DNA of 64,000 nt from Paraburkholderia phytofirmans PsJN (GCF_000020125.1 NC_010676.1:496001-560000); one strand, 5' to 3'; positions 55,609-63,950 are shown, counted from the stretch's first letter. The notes: generated by a model from the letters alone, not told the origin. Numbers and translations are program-made.

Positions 55609-55714
55609 GCGAGCCGCTCAAGTAAAATGCGCGTCGCGCACGGCCCGCGAATCGACTTGCTGCCGTCCAGACGTCGACAGCGTGTAAACTGGCGACTTTT
55701 TTGCCTCCGGTGGT

Positions 55715-56506
55715 ATGTTGCAAGCCCCCCAGCGCACCGCCCTCAGCGGCCCGGCGCTCATTCGCTTACTGGCACGCCTCGCGGATGTCGATGTTCCCGA
55801 ATCCAGGCAATCGCTCTCGGACCGGCTTAGCCAATGGCTCGGCTGGACCGACGCCATTGCGCTGTCCTCGGTACTGAACGGCAATCCGCCCGCGGGTTCC
55901 GCCGGCACGCGCGAATTCGGCAGCGCCGAAGAATCGGAGTACGTCCGCGCGCGCAGTTCGCTGGCGAAGACCATTACGGGCGATAGCGTGTTCGCGGCCG
56001 ACAGGCGGCGTGGGCCCGCACGCGCGTCCGCGCATGCGTCGTTGCAGAGTGCGCCGGCGGAACCGGCAGCCGATTACGCGGTTTTCCGTCAACGCTACCT
56101 CTCCATCCAGCAGTCGATGGAAATGGCGATCGGCAATCTGCGCGGCCGCTTGCGGGGCATGCTGGCCACCAGAACACCCGGCATGGCGCGGCTCGCCGTG
56201 GTGGACGCGGTGATGGAGCGCGCACTGAGCGAGCGCGAGCGCAACCTGCTGGCCGCCATACCCGCGCTGCTGGCCGGACACTTCGAGCGCTTGCGCGCGG
56301 CCGAGCAGGCGGCGCTGGTTGCCGCCGAAGCGTCGGACCAAGCCACTGACGACACCGGCAGCAACATCGCGGGCAACGCAGCGGCGCTCGCACCCGGCGC
56401 ATGGCTGAATGTGTTCCGCAAGGACATGCAGAGCGTGTTGCTTGCCGAACTGGATATTCGTTTACAACCGGTCGAAGGGTTGCTCGCCGCCCTTCGCGCC
56501 AGCTAA
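55715..56506 (+). CDS. DUF3348 protein, first gene of the motor-like operon
   Basis: A 263-residue soluble, mostly helical protein. It opens MLQAPQRTALSGPALIRLLA and has SLSDRLSQWLGWTDAIALSS. A central helical segment (FRQRYLSIQQSMEMAIGNLR) and a C-terminal one (LAPGAWLNVFRKDMQSVLLA followed by ELDIRLQPVEGLLAALRAS) are the best-conserved looking parts. I recall this family as DUF3348, seen almost only next to the DUF802 protein in Burkholderiales. No catalytic motif is evident. It starts just after an AT-rich promoter-like stretch (55680-55710) and is followed after 10 bp by the MotA-like gene. Confidence 0.82.
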   Translation: MLQAPQRTALSGPALIRLLARLADVDVPESRQSLSDRLSQWLGWTDAIALSSVLNGNPPAGSAGTREFGSAEESEYVRARSSLAKTITGDSVFAADRRRGPARASAHASLQSAPAEPAADYAVFRQRYLSIQQSMEMAIGNLRGRLRGMLATRTPGMARLAVVDAVMERALSERERNLLAAIPALLAGHFERLRAAEQAALVAAEASDQATDDTGSNIAGNAAALAPGAWLNVFRKDMQSVLLAELDIRLQPVEGLLAALRAS

Positions 56507-56516
56507 CTGGGACACT

Positions 56517-59135
56517 ATGTCCAGATATCGTATTGATCTCGTTGTGTTTTTGGCAGGTCTGGCCGCTGTGTGCTGGATCGCCGCCGGCTACCTCGGTTCG
56601 AACCCGCTGGCGCTGGCCGTCACCTTATTGATCGGCGTGTGCTATCTGGCGGGTTCGCTCGAATTGCACCGCTACAACCAGGCCACCGCCACGCTCACGC
56701 AGGCGGTCGCCGGGCTGTCCGGGCCGCCGCCGAGCCTCGGCACATGGCTCGAGCCCTTGCATCCGAGCCTGCGCCACGCGGCGCGCCTGCGCGTCGAGGG
56801 CGAGCGGGTGGCCTTGCCGGGTCCGGCACTCACGCCTTACCTGGTCGGCTTGCTGGTGCTGCTGGGCATGCTCGGCACGTTGCTCGGCATGGTGGTGACC
56901 TTGCGCGGCACCGGCATGGCGCTGGAAAGCGCGACCGACCTGCAGGCGATCCGCGCTTCGCTCGCGGCGCCGGTCAAGGGTTTGGGCTTTGCGTTCGGCA
57001 CCTCGATTGCGGGCGTGGCGACCTCCGCGATGCTGGGGCTGCTGTCCGCGCTGTGCCGGCGTGAGCGCCTGCAGGCCGCGCAGATGCTCGACGTGAAGAT
57101 CGCGACGATCCTGCGCATCTACTCGCAGAGTCATCAGCGTGAAGAGGCTTTCAGGCTCCTGCAGCGTCAGTCCGAGGTGATGCCCACGCTGGTCGACCGT
57201 CTGCAGACGATGATGTCGGCCATCGAGCAACAGAGCCTCGCCTTGAACGAGCGGCAGATCGCCAGCCAGGAGGCTTTTCACGGCAGGGCCGAGGCCGCTT
57301 ATACGCGCCTCGCGAGTTCGGTCGAGCAGTCGTTGAAGGAGAGCGTGGCCGACAGCACGCGGGCCGCCGGCGCGGCGCTGCAACCGGTCATGCAAGCCAC
57401 GATGGCCGGCCTCGCGCGCGAGACGGCGGTGTTGCACGACACCGTCACGCACGCCGTGCAGCGGCAACTGGACGGCCTGTCGAGCGGCTTCGAAACCACC
57501 ACCACGACCGTCGCGGATATCTGGAACAAGGCGTTGGCTGGGCATCAGCGTTCGAGCGAGGAACTGGCGCAGCATCTGCGCGCCTCGCTGGATCGCTTCA
57601 CCGACACTTTCGAGCAACGCTCGGCCGGTCTGCTGGACGGCGTTTCCGCGCGGCTGGAAAGCACGGCGGGCAACGTCGCGCAGGCCTGGAACGAGGCGCT
57701 GGCGCGTCAGGAGAGCGCCGGCGAAAAGCTCGCGGCGAACAACCAGCAGGCGTTTGCAGCGGCCGCGGCGACTTTCGAGCAGCACGCGGCGTCGCTGCTG
57801 CGTGGCGTAGGTCAGTCGCACGTGGACTTGCAGACCGAGCTGGCTTCGAAAGATGAACAACGGCTCGCCGCCTGGACTGAGACACTCGGTGCGATGGCGG
57901 CGACCTTGAGCAAGGCGTGGGAACAGTCGGGCGCGCAAACCGCGAGCCGTCAGCAGGAAATCTGCGAGACGCTGGCGCAAACGGCGCGTGATATTTCGGC
58001 ACAAACGCAAGCGCACGCCAGCAACACGATCGCGGAGATCGACAGGCTCGTCGAGGCCGCAGCCGAAGCGCCGAAAGCGGCGGCGAACCTGCAGGCTGAG
58101 TTGGCCTCGCGGGACCAGCAGCGTCTGGCGGCCTGGACCGACACGCTCGCTGCGATGGCCGCCACGTTGAGCAAGGAATGGGCGCAGTCGGGCGCGCAAA
58201 CCGCGTCACGTCAGCAGGAAATCTGCGAGGCGCTGGCGCAAACGGCACGCGATATTTCCGCCCAAACGCAAGCGCACGCGAGCAATACGATTGCTGAAAT
58301 CGACCGGCTCGTGCAGGCCGCGGCGGAAGCGCCGAAGGCCGCGGCAAATCTGCAAGCCGAACTGGCCTCGCGCGATCAGCAGCGTCTGGCCGCCTGGACC
58401 GAAGCGCTCGGCGCAATGGCCAACACCTTGAGCGCGGAATGGGAGCAAGCGGGCGCACGAACCGCGAGCCGTCAGCAGGAAATTTGCGAGACACTCGCGC
58501 AAACCGCGCGCGACATCTCCGCCCAGACACAGGCGCACGCCAGCGAGACGATCGCCGAGATCGGCCAACTCGTGCAAGCCGCTTCGGAAGCGCCGAAGGC
58601 CGCAGCCGAAGTCGTCGCCGAACTGCGTCAGAAACTCTCCGACAGCATGGTCCGCGATACCGCGATGCTGCAGGAGCGCAGCCGCTTGCTGGAAACGCTG
58701 GAAACCCTGCTCGACGCCGTCAATCACGCATCCACCGAGCAGCGCACGGCGGTCGACGCGCTCGTCGCCACGTCGGCGGATTTGCTGGAGCGCGTGGGCA
58801 CGCGCTTCACCGACAAGCTCGAACACGAAACCGGCAAGCTCGGCTCGGTAGCCGCGCAAGTTACCGGCAGCGCGGTCGAAGTGGCAAGTCTCGGCGAAGC
58901 GTTCGGCACCGCCGTGCAAGTGTTCGGCGAGTCGAACGACAAGCTGGTCACGCACCTGCAACGTATTGAAACCGCGCTCGACAAATCGCTCGCACGCAGC
59001 GACGAACAGCTTGCCTATTACGTCGCGCAGGCGCGGGAAGTGATCGATCTGAGCGTGATGTCGCAGAAGCAGATCGTCGAAGACCTGCAGCAGCTTGCCG
59101 GCCGGCGCGCGTCGGCGGGAGTTGAGGCGGCATGA
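56517..59135 (+). CDS. MotA/ExbB-like membrane protein with very long coiled tail (DUF802)
   Basis: An 872-residue protein. Two N-terminal helices (IDLVVFLAGLAAVCWIAAGY; LALAVTLLIGVCYLAGSLEL) are followed, after a cytoplasmic loop, by two more that match the MotA/TolQ/ExbB channel core: GLLVLLGMLGTLLGMVVTLR and GLGFAFGTSIAGVATSAMLG. From about residue 210 to the end is an almost uninterrupted Ala/Glu/Gln-rich coiled tail of some 650 residues, including DUF802-type units and three 87-residue repeats. I start at the ATG at 56517 (MSRYRIDLVVF). The stop overlaps the MotB-like gene by 4 bp. I infer a pentameric proton-driven stator with a cytoplasmic tail, as in ZorA. Confidence 0.85.
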   Translation: MSRYRIDLVVFLAGLAAVCWIAAGYLGSNPLALAVTLLIGVCYLAGSLELHRYNQATATLTQAVAGLSGPPPSLGTWLEPLHPSLRHAARLRVEGERVALPGPALTPYLVGLLVLLGMLGTLLGMVVTLRGTGMALESATDLQAIRASLAAPVKGLGFAFGTSIAGVATSAMLGLLSALCRRERLQAAQMLDVKIATILRIYSQSHQREEAFRLLQRQSEVMPTLVDRLQTMMSAIEQQSLALNERQIASQEAFHGRAEAAYTRLASSVEQSLKESVADSTRAAGAALQPVMQATMAGLARETAVLHDTVTHAVQRQLDGLSSGFETTTTTVADIWNKALAGHQRSSEELAQHLRASLDRFTDTFEQRSAGLLDGVSARLESTAGNVAQAWNEALARQESAGEKLAANNQQAFAAAAATFEQHAASLLRGVGQSHVDLQTELASKDEQRLAAWTETLGAMAATLSKAWEQSGAQTASRQQEICETLAQTARDISAQTQAHASNTIAEIDRLVEAAAEAPKAAANLQAELASRDQQRLAAWTDTLAAMAATLSKEWAQSGAQTASRQQEICEALAQTARDISAQTQAHASNTIAEIDRLVQAAAEAPKAAANLQAELASRDQQRLAAWTEALGAMANTLSAEWEQAGARTASRQQEICETLAQTARDISAQTQAHASETIAEIGQLVQAASEAPKAAAEVVAELRQKLSDSMVRDTAMLQERSRLLETLETLLDAVNHASTEQRTAVDALVATSADLLERVGTRFTDKLEHETGKLGSVAAQVTGSAVEVASLGEAFGTAVQVFGESNDKLVTHLQRIETALDKSLARSDEQLAYYVAQAREVIDLSVMSQKQIVEDLQQLAGRRASAGVEAA
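57828..58610 (+). repeat. Three tandem 261-bp (87-residue) repeats in the MotA-like tail
   Basis: Copies start at 57828, 58089 and 58350, exactly 261 bp apart. Each reads LQ.ELAS.DQQRLAAWT, then TASRQQEICETLAQTARDIS and AQTQAHASNTIAEIDRLV with minor changes. DNA is diverged mainly at third positions, so the array is not brand new. The period keeps the heptad-like coil register and could change tail length in whole units. Confidence 0.9.
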
Positions 59136-59779
59136 GCGAGGACATCGACGGCGGCGTGGAGCAGGTCGCGCCGATCTGGCCGGTTTTCGGCGACCTGATG
59201 TCGGTGCTGCTGGGCGCTTTCGTGCTGATCCTCGTGGGCGTGATCGGCGTGCAACTGGAGTTGTCGAGCAAGCTGGAGCAGGAGGTCAAGCAGCGTCAAC
59301 TGGAAACCCAGCGCCGCAAGACGCTGGAGCAGGCGCTGGCGGGTCCGCTCGCGGCTGGGCGCGTGACGCTCGTGAACGGGCGCATCGGCATCAGCGGCAA
59401 TGTGCTGTTCGCGCTGAACTCGGATCAGTTGCAGCCGCAGGGCCGTGATCTGCTGAAGAGTCTGGCCGGCCCGCTCTCCGCGTATCTCGGCGCGAACGAC
59501 GAAATCTTGATGGTGAGCGGCTTTACCGACGACCAGCGTCTGCGCGAAGGCAACCGCCGTTTCGCCGACAACTGGGAATTGTCGGCGCAGCGCGCGCTGA
59601 CGGTGACGCGCGCGCTGATCGACGACGGCGTGCCCGCGTCGTCGCTGTTTGCGGCTGCGTTCGGCTCCGGTCAGCCTGTCAGCTCGAATACCGACGAGCA
59701 GGGACGCGCCAAAAACCGGCGCGTGGAAATAGCACCGGTGCCTCGGCCATCGACTGCAGCGGTGAAGCCACGTGAGTGA
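59132..59779 (+). CDS. MotB/ZorB-like OmpA-domain protein
   Basis: A 215-residue inner-membrane protein. One N-terminal helix (LMSVLLGAFVLILVGVIGVQ) follows Asp21 in VFGDLM, the position of the proton-carrying Asp in MotB (AYADF). A short coil links to an OmpA-type peptidoglycan-binding domain: ALNSDQLQPQGRDLLKSLAG, then VSGFTDDQRL, LSAQRALTVTRALIDDGVP and NRRVEIAPVP. Asp in FTDD and Arg in NRRVEI are the expected contacts with diaminopimelate. It overlaps the MotA-like gene by 4 bp and the DUF2894 gene by 8 bp. Confidence 0.9.
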   Translation: MSEDIDGGVEQVAPIWPVFGDLMSVLLGAFVLILVGVIGVQLELSSKLEQEVKQRQLETQRRKTLEQALAGPLAAGRVTLVNGRIGISGNVLFALNSDQLQPQGRDLLKSLAGPLSAYLGANDEILMVSGFTDDQRLREGNRRFADNWELSAQRALTVTRALIDDGVPASSLFAAAFGSGQPVSSNTDEQGRAKNRRVEIAPVPRPSTAAVKPRE

Positions 59780-60425
59780 CGGCGGCAATAGCGATCCGGC
59801 AAGCGGAGCCCGAGCGACGCTAGACGCATGGCGCGAGCGCGGCGACGATCGGCTCGATCCCGTTCGCTTCCATTTCATCGACGCGCTCGAACGGCGCGCA
59901 GCCGGTCACAGCGGCGAAGCGCGGCGGATTCTGGACGAAAGGCTATCCGGTCTGCTGGACGCTTACGCCGGGTATATTGAGCGCGCCGCGGCCGCTTCGG
60001 CAAATCAAACTAATGCTCAAGCCGCCGACGAGCCCACACACGCAACGCTGAAAAGCCTGGTCGACTACATCGCGAGTCAGGATCATGTGCCCGCGGCAAT
60101 CGGTTTGCCGCGCGCCGCTTCATATCCCGAACTGCCCGCGCTCGATTACTTCAGGGAAGTCTGGTCGAAGGTCCGCGCGGAAAAGCAGATGCGGCAGTCG
60201 CTGGAACAGGTGCCGGGCAACGCCGGTCCGCTCAATTCGAGCAGCCTCGTGCATCGGGCGCTCTCGCTCATGCGCGAGGTGTCGCCGGGCTACCTCAAGC
60301 AGTTTCTGTCCTACGTCGATGCCTTGTCGTGGATGGAGCAGATAAACGGCGGCGCCGCGCCCGCCGGCAAAGATGCGCCTCGCGCCGGCAGCACCGGCAA
60401 GAGCGCTCGCGGCAAAGCACGCTAG
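59772..60425 (+). CDS. DUF2894 protein, last gene of the motor-like operon
   Basis: A 217-residue soluble protein with a GTG start at 59772 that overlaps the MotB-like gene by 8 bp. Conserved-looking blocks are RLDPVRFHFIDALERRAAGH, then ELPALDYFREVWSKVRAEKQ and VSPGYLKQFLSYVDALSWME. The first and last 40 residues are Ala/Gly/Lys-rich and probably unstructured. I recall it as DUF2894. No catalytic motif is seen. It should be the effector or adaptor of the motor; this rests on gene order only. Confidence 0.8.
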   Translation: MSDGGNSDPASGARATLDAWRERGDDRLDPVRFHFIDALERRAAGHSGEARRILDERLSGLLDAYAGYIERAAAASANQTNAQAADEPTHATLKSLVDYIASQDHVPAAIGLPRAASYPELPALDYFREVWSKVRAEKQMRQSLEQVPGNAGPLNSSSLVHRALSLMREVSPGYLKQFLSYVDALSWMEQINGGAAPAGKDAPRAGSTGKSARGKAR

Positions 60426-60478
60426 TGCGATAGGCGCCGGAACGTTCCCGGCGCGTCTTCCCTCATGGCTGACGGCGC

Positions 60479-60799
60479 TCAGTCGAAATCGAACACGTCG
60501 AAGAGCGAGCGCTTTTTCTTCTGCGTCCGATAACCCGATCGATGCTCGTCGTAACCGCGGTGGCTGTCGTACGAATGATCCCGCTGCCGATGGCGATCGT
60601 GGCGATCGTGACTATCGTGACTATCGTGACTTGAGCGCGGAGCGGGCGGCGTGTCTGAATTCGCCGTGTCCTGCGCGATCAGCTTGTCGAGTTCGCCGCG
60701 ATCGAGCCACACGCCCCGGCAGTCGGGACAGTAATCGACTTCGATCGAGCGGCGCTCGGTCATCAGCAGGTCGGTGGTCTTGCAAACCGGGCATTTCAT
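60479..60799 (-). CDS. TFIIB-type zinc-finger protein with His/Asp/Arg-rich tail
   Basis: A 106-residue protein. The first 45 residues hold a zinc ribbon of the zf-TFIIB family: MKCPVCKTTDLLMTERRSIE, then YCPDCRGVWLDRGELDKLIA. The rest is a low-complexity SHDSHDSHDRHDRHR tail ending in a Lys-rich and an acidic patch (KKKRSLFDVFDFD). The tail is partly encoded by three tandem copies of a 9-bp unit (ATCGTGACT, 60606-60632). The start is the ATG at 60799, with GAGGAG 8 bp upstream. Confidence 0.85.
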   Translation of the reverse strand: MKCPVCKTTDLLMTERRSIEVDYCPDCRGVWLDRGELDKLIAQDTANSDTPPAPRSSHDSHDSHDRHDRHRQRDHSYDSHRGYDEHRSGYRTQKKKRSLFDVFDFD

Positions 60800-60892
60800 G
60801 GCGTCGCTCCTCAAGAGTAGAAAAGACATCGAATGCTGGACCGGGGCGAATGCAGACTGCCCGATCCGGGAAAAACCATCACACGCTTTCGC

Positions 60893-61645
60893 TTATTGCC
60901 CGCTGTTGAGCGCGCGCTTCGATTTCGCGCGGCGCACCAGCATGTTCATCGCTTCCACGAACGCGGAGAACGCCATCGCCACGTAGATGTAGGCCTTCGG
61001 CACGTGTGAACCGAAACCTTCCGCAATCAGCGTCATACCGATCACAAGCAGAAAACTGAGCGCAAGCGTGACGATGGTCGGATTGCGATCGATAAAGCGT
61101 GACAGCGGGCGTGCGGCGAATAGCATGGCGAGAACCGCGCTGATTACCGCGACGAACATGATCGGCATGTGTTCGGTCATGCCGACCGCCGTGATGATGC
61201 TGTCGACCGAGAACACCATATCGAGCACCAGGATCTGGCCGATCGCGGCCGCCACGGTCAACTGGACGGTGCTGCCCGCTTTGCTGCGTTCTTCTTCGGC
61301 ATGCGTCACGTGGTGGTGAATCTCGCGCGTCGCCTTCCAGACGAGGAACAGGCCGCCGCCGAGCAGGATCAGATCGCGCCACGAAAACGCGTGAGCGAAC
61401 AGCGTGATGGCGGGCGCGGTCAATTGCGCGATCCACGCGACGGTGCCGAGCAGGCCGAGCCGCATCACGAGCGCGAGCATGATGCCGATGCGCTGCGTGC
61501 GCGCGCGTTGCGCTTCCGGCAGCTTGTTGCTGAGGATCGAGATGAAGATCAGGTTGTCGATGCCGAGCACGATCTCCATCACGACCAGCGTGAGGAGCGC
61601 GGCCCATGCGGCGGGGTCGGCAACGAGTGTGAGCAGAGTGTCCAT
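60893..61645 (-). CDS. TerC-family integral membrane protein
   Basis: A 250-residue protein with seven predicted membrane helices. TerC landmarks are [20 protein letters not shown], and in the second half [20 protein letters not shown], with acidic residues inside helices as expected for metal transport. TerC proteins export Mn2+ or supply metal to secreted enzymes; some are linked with tellurite resistance. It is divergent from an NhaR-like regulator (121-bp gap), and a TerB-like gene lies beyond it. I looked for a Mn2+ riboswitch in the leader and found no room or motif for one. Confidence 0.92.
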   Translation of the reverse strand: MDTLLTLVADPAAWAALLTLVVMEIVLGIDNLIFISILSNKLPEAQRARTQRIGIMLALVMRLGLLGTVAWIAQLTAPAITLFAHAFSWRDLILLGGGLFLVWKATREIHHHVTHAEEERSKAGSTVQLTVAAAIGQILVLDMVFSVDSIITAVGMTEHMPIMFVAVISAVLAMLFAARPLSRFIDRNPTIVTLALSFLLVIGMTLIAEGFGSHVPKAYIYVAMAFSAFVEAMNMLVRRAKSKRALNSGQ

Positions 61646-61766
61646 GGTGTCCGTAAGCGAGTGAATGCGGGTGACGTTGGATTAGCGATCATCATCGCCA
61701 TTTTCTGGCTTCGGATAAATCAGTGATATTCTGAGCGATGTATCGTTTTTTTCGAAGTGTCACGCC

Positions 61767-62645
61767 ATGCTCAACTACCGGCATCTGTATTACTTCTGGA
61801 TAGTAGTGAAGGAGGGCGGCTTCGCGCGTGCGGCCGAACGTCTCGATATGGCGGTGCAGACCATCAGCGCGCAGGTGCGGGAGCTGGAGAAATCGATTGG
61901 GCGGCAATTGCTGAAGCCGGCGGGGCGCGGCGTCACAATGACCGAAGCAGGCGAGACGGCCTTCAATCGCGCGGAGCAGATTTTTCAGCTTGGCGAGGCG
62001 CTCCTCGACGATATGCGCGAGGCCGGTGGGGAAGGTGTGGCGCGCCTCGCCGTCGGTCTTTCCGACGGTATTTCGAAGCTCGCGGCGCATGCGCTGCTGG
62101 CGCCGGTGCTCGGCACGCCGTCGCTCAGGCTTTTATGTCACGAGGGCGAGCACGCCGAGCTGATGTCGGAACTCGCGCTTCATCGGCTCGATCTGGTGCT
62201 CGCTTGCCAGCCGGAGCCGCACAATGCCGACCTGCGCGTGCTGAGCCAGCGCCTGGCCGGTTCGCCGGTCGACTGGTACGGCCCGACGGGGATCGTCCGC
62301 AAATCCGCGCGCGCGGGCTTTCCACAGTGCCTCGCCGAGGTGCCCGTGCTTCTGCCGACCCGGCACGCCGCTTTGCGTGCGCGGCTCGACCGTTGGTTCG
62401 ACGCGCAAGGCATCCGGCCGCACATCGTCGGCGAATTCGAGGACAGCGCGCTGATGGCGGTGTTTGCCGCGCGCGGCCTCGGCGTGTTTCCGCTCGCGGA
62501 GCTCGGCGCGGAAGATCTGTCGCTGCTGCGGGGCCTGCGCTGGCTCGGCCGCGCCGATGGCGTGATCGAGGAGATTCACGCCATCCGTTCGCGTCGCGGG
62601 CAACATCACGGGCTCGCTTCTCAGGTGGTGGCCGGCGCGCGCTGA
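61767..62645 (+). CDS. LysR-type regulator, NhaR-like
   Basis: A 292-residue regulator. The helix-turn-helix begins MLNYRHLYYFWIVVKEGGFA, a form characteristic of NhaR (Na+-responsive regulator), and continues RLDMAVQTISAQVRELEKSI. The co-inducer domain follows to the end (GVARLAVGLSDGISKLAAH; HIVGEFEDSALMAVFAARGL). Divergent from terC, it probably responds to an ion and acts on terC or itself. Its 3' end overlaps the convergent TerB-like gene by 25 bp. Confidence 0.9.
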   Translation: MLNYRHLYYFWIVVKEGGFARAAERLDMAVQTISAQVRELEKSIGRQLLKPAGRGVTMTEAGETAFNRAEQIFQLGEALLDDMREAGGEGVARLAVGLSDGISKLAAHALLAPVLGTPSLRLLCHEGEHAELMSELALHRLDLVLACQPEPHNADLRVLSQRLAGSPVDWYGPTGIVRKSARAGFPQCLAEVPVLLPTRHAALRARLDRWFDAQGIRPHIVGEFEDSALMAVFAARGLGVFPLAELGAEDLSLLRGLRWLGRADGVIEEIHAIRSRRGQHHGLASQVVAGAR

Positions 62646-63082
62646 TAACCGCGCAATACGCGCGACGGCAGCCCGTGACGGTTGGCGGCCGGCGTCAGGT
62701 CGGGCCCCCACGCATTCAACATGGCGGCGAGCAGGGCGATTTCGCCGTCCGCCAGATAGTCGTCCGCGACCGTCACGGCGACACACAGACGAATCACCTT
62801 GCGGCGCAACGTAGGATCGTCGATCTCGTCGATCAAGGTCGTGAGCATGGCCGGGTCGAGACGGCCCACCGGCGGCGCGAACGACAGTTGCGCGACCGAG
62901 TGATCTTCGCACAGCGTCTGCACGATCTGCTCGAATTGCGCGGGCGCGAGACCGAGTTCACCGGCGATATTCAATTTCTGCAGCACACGCTCTTCTGAAC
63001 TGCACACGTGACCGTCCGAAGTGAGGGCTAGCGCGACGATGCGTGCTGCGGCTTGCGGGCTGTTACGCGGGTAGGTTCGCAT
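62621..63082 (-). CDS. TerB-like protein
   Basis: A 153-residue, all-helical, cytoplasmic protein. It reads MRTYPRNSPQAAARIVALAL, followed by TSDGHVCSSEERVLQKLNIA and a second acidic helix pair near the C-terminus (CVAVTVADDYLADGEIALLA), the pattern of the TerB/TerB-like fold, where clustered acidic residues bind metal ions. Its closeness to terC suggests a shared metal or membrane-stress role. Family assignment rests on the helical pattern and is moderate. Confidence 0.7.
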   Translation of the reverse strand: MRTYPRNSPQAAARIVALALTSDGHVCSSEERVLQKLNIAGELGLAPAQFEQIVQTLCEDHSVAQLSFAPPVGRLDPAMLTTLIDEIDDPTLRRKVIRLCVAVTVADDYLADGEIALLAAMLNAWGPDLTPAANRHGLPSRVLRGYQRAPATT

Positions 63083-63378
63083 GATTTTTTCCTTGGGTGG
63101 ACGATGTCCGTAGTGAAGATGAGCTCCAGTCTGCGGTAGGTTGAGGATAGGATAAACCTGCTAATTACGAAGGAAAGGTTCGGAAAAAACGAAGCTTGAG
63201 CCCCTGATCGACGAACGTCGGAGCGCGCGCTTGAATGCTTCGCTCGCGCCGATGGTACGGCGCAAATGGAGTACTTTGATGGCGACTCAGATGTGATGGA
63301 TTGAGTTGACAGGCCGGTCACCGGTGAAGCGCCCGACTTCGCGGCGCCTCATCGGAGAACCCGGCGAACCTTGTCGAT
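63083..63378. other. Gap between the TerB-like and GG-leader peptide genes
   Basis: About 300 bp with an AT-richer patch just before the TerB-like start (63085-63200), probably its promoter. No gene or strong hairpin is seen. Confidence 0.4.
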
Positions 63379-63573
63379 TTAAAGCGGATGAAGCTTGCCA
63401 TTGAGGTCCATCGACCACTTCGAGCCATCGCCGAACGTGAGTACGCCATTAATGGCGTCGATATGGGTCGGCTTGCCGGCAGGTTCTTTATCTTTTCCTC
63501 CAACCACGCGTGCCATGTCGGCAGAGGTCATTTCTTCGTTGCGATGCAGTTCGCCGATCTTCAGGTCTTTCAT
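63379..63573 (-). CDS. Small peptide with double-glycine export leader
   Basis: A 64-residue precursor. Residues 1-26 form a leader with the Gly-Gly processing motif of bacteriocin/pheromone-type peptides (LHRNEEMTSADMARVVGG), in which hydrophobic residues sit at the usual positions before the GG. Cleavage would release a 38-residue peptide that begins KDKEPAGKPTHIDAINGVLT and ends WSMDLNGKLHPL. AAGGAG lies 7 bp before the ATG. The longer open frame to 63633 lacks a ribosome site and would read through the inverted repeat. No peptidase-containing ABC exporter or immunity gene is in the window. Confidence 0.78.
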   Translation of the reverse strand: MKDLKIGELHRNEEMTSADMARVVGGKDKEPAGKPTHIDAINGVLTFGDGSKWSMDLNGKLHPL

Positions 63574-63601
63574 GACGTTCTCCTTGAGAAAAATTACCTG
63601 G

Positions 63602-63633
63602 GTGTGCGAGCACTTCTGTGTGTGCTCGCACAC
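63602..63633. promoter_or_regulatory. Perfect 12-bp inverted repeat upstream of the peptide gene
   Basis: GTGTGCGAGCAC (63602-63613) and GTGCTCGCACAC (63622-63633) are exact complements with an 8-base spacer, 29-60 bp upstream of the start codon. It may be an operator, or, if transcribed, a leader hairpin. The rest of 63574-63950 holds no gene that I can support. Confidence 0.5.
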
Positions 63634-63868
63634 TCACACTGCACATGATGTGCCAGGCGTGCTTGAAAAGCGTCAACGGGCTGATAGCAAAGGAGTTGGC
63701 GGCTTGAAGAGCTTGCGGCGAAGCTTTAAGTGATGCGGTGAACCCAACAGTCGAACAACCTGCTGTCTGTTGAACGACAACAGCTTTACGTTGGCGAGTT
63801 TCTATTCAAACGATCGTAGCCCACGGATTTTGATGTGAGGATCCCCCGCGCGTTACGTTGAACGCGGT

Positions 63869-63904
63869 AAAAAAAGAGCGTCGATCCAAAGGAGACCGAC
63901 GCTC
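63869..63904 (-). terminator. Rho-independent terminator at the right edge
   Basis: On the minus strand GAGCGTCG and CGACGCTC (arms 63876-63883 and 63897-63904, 13-base loop) are followed by seven T. It should end the transcript of the gene that enters from the right. Confidence 0.82.
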
Positions 63905-63950
63905 AAAAGGAGAACCCGCTGTCCACAGGTTCACACACACCGGAGCGCCA

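Noticed and set aside
61646..61766. Possible Mn2+ riboswitch before terC
   Set aside because: The 121-bp divergent gap is too short and lacks the conserved loop motifs.
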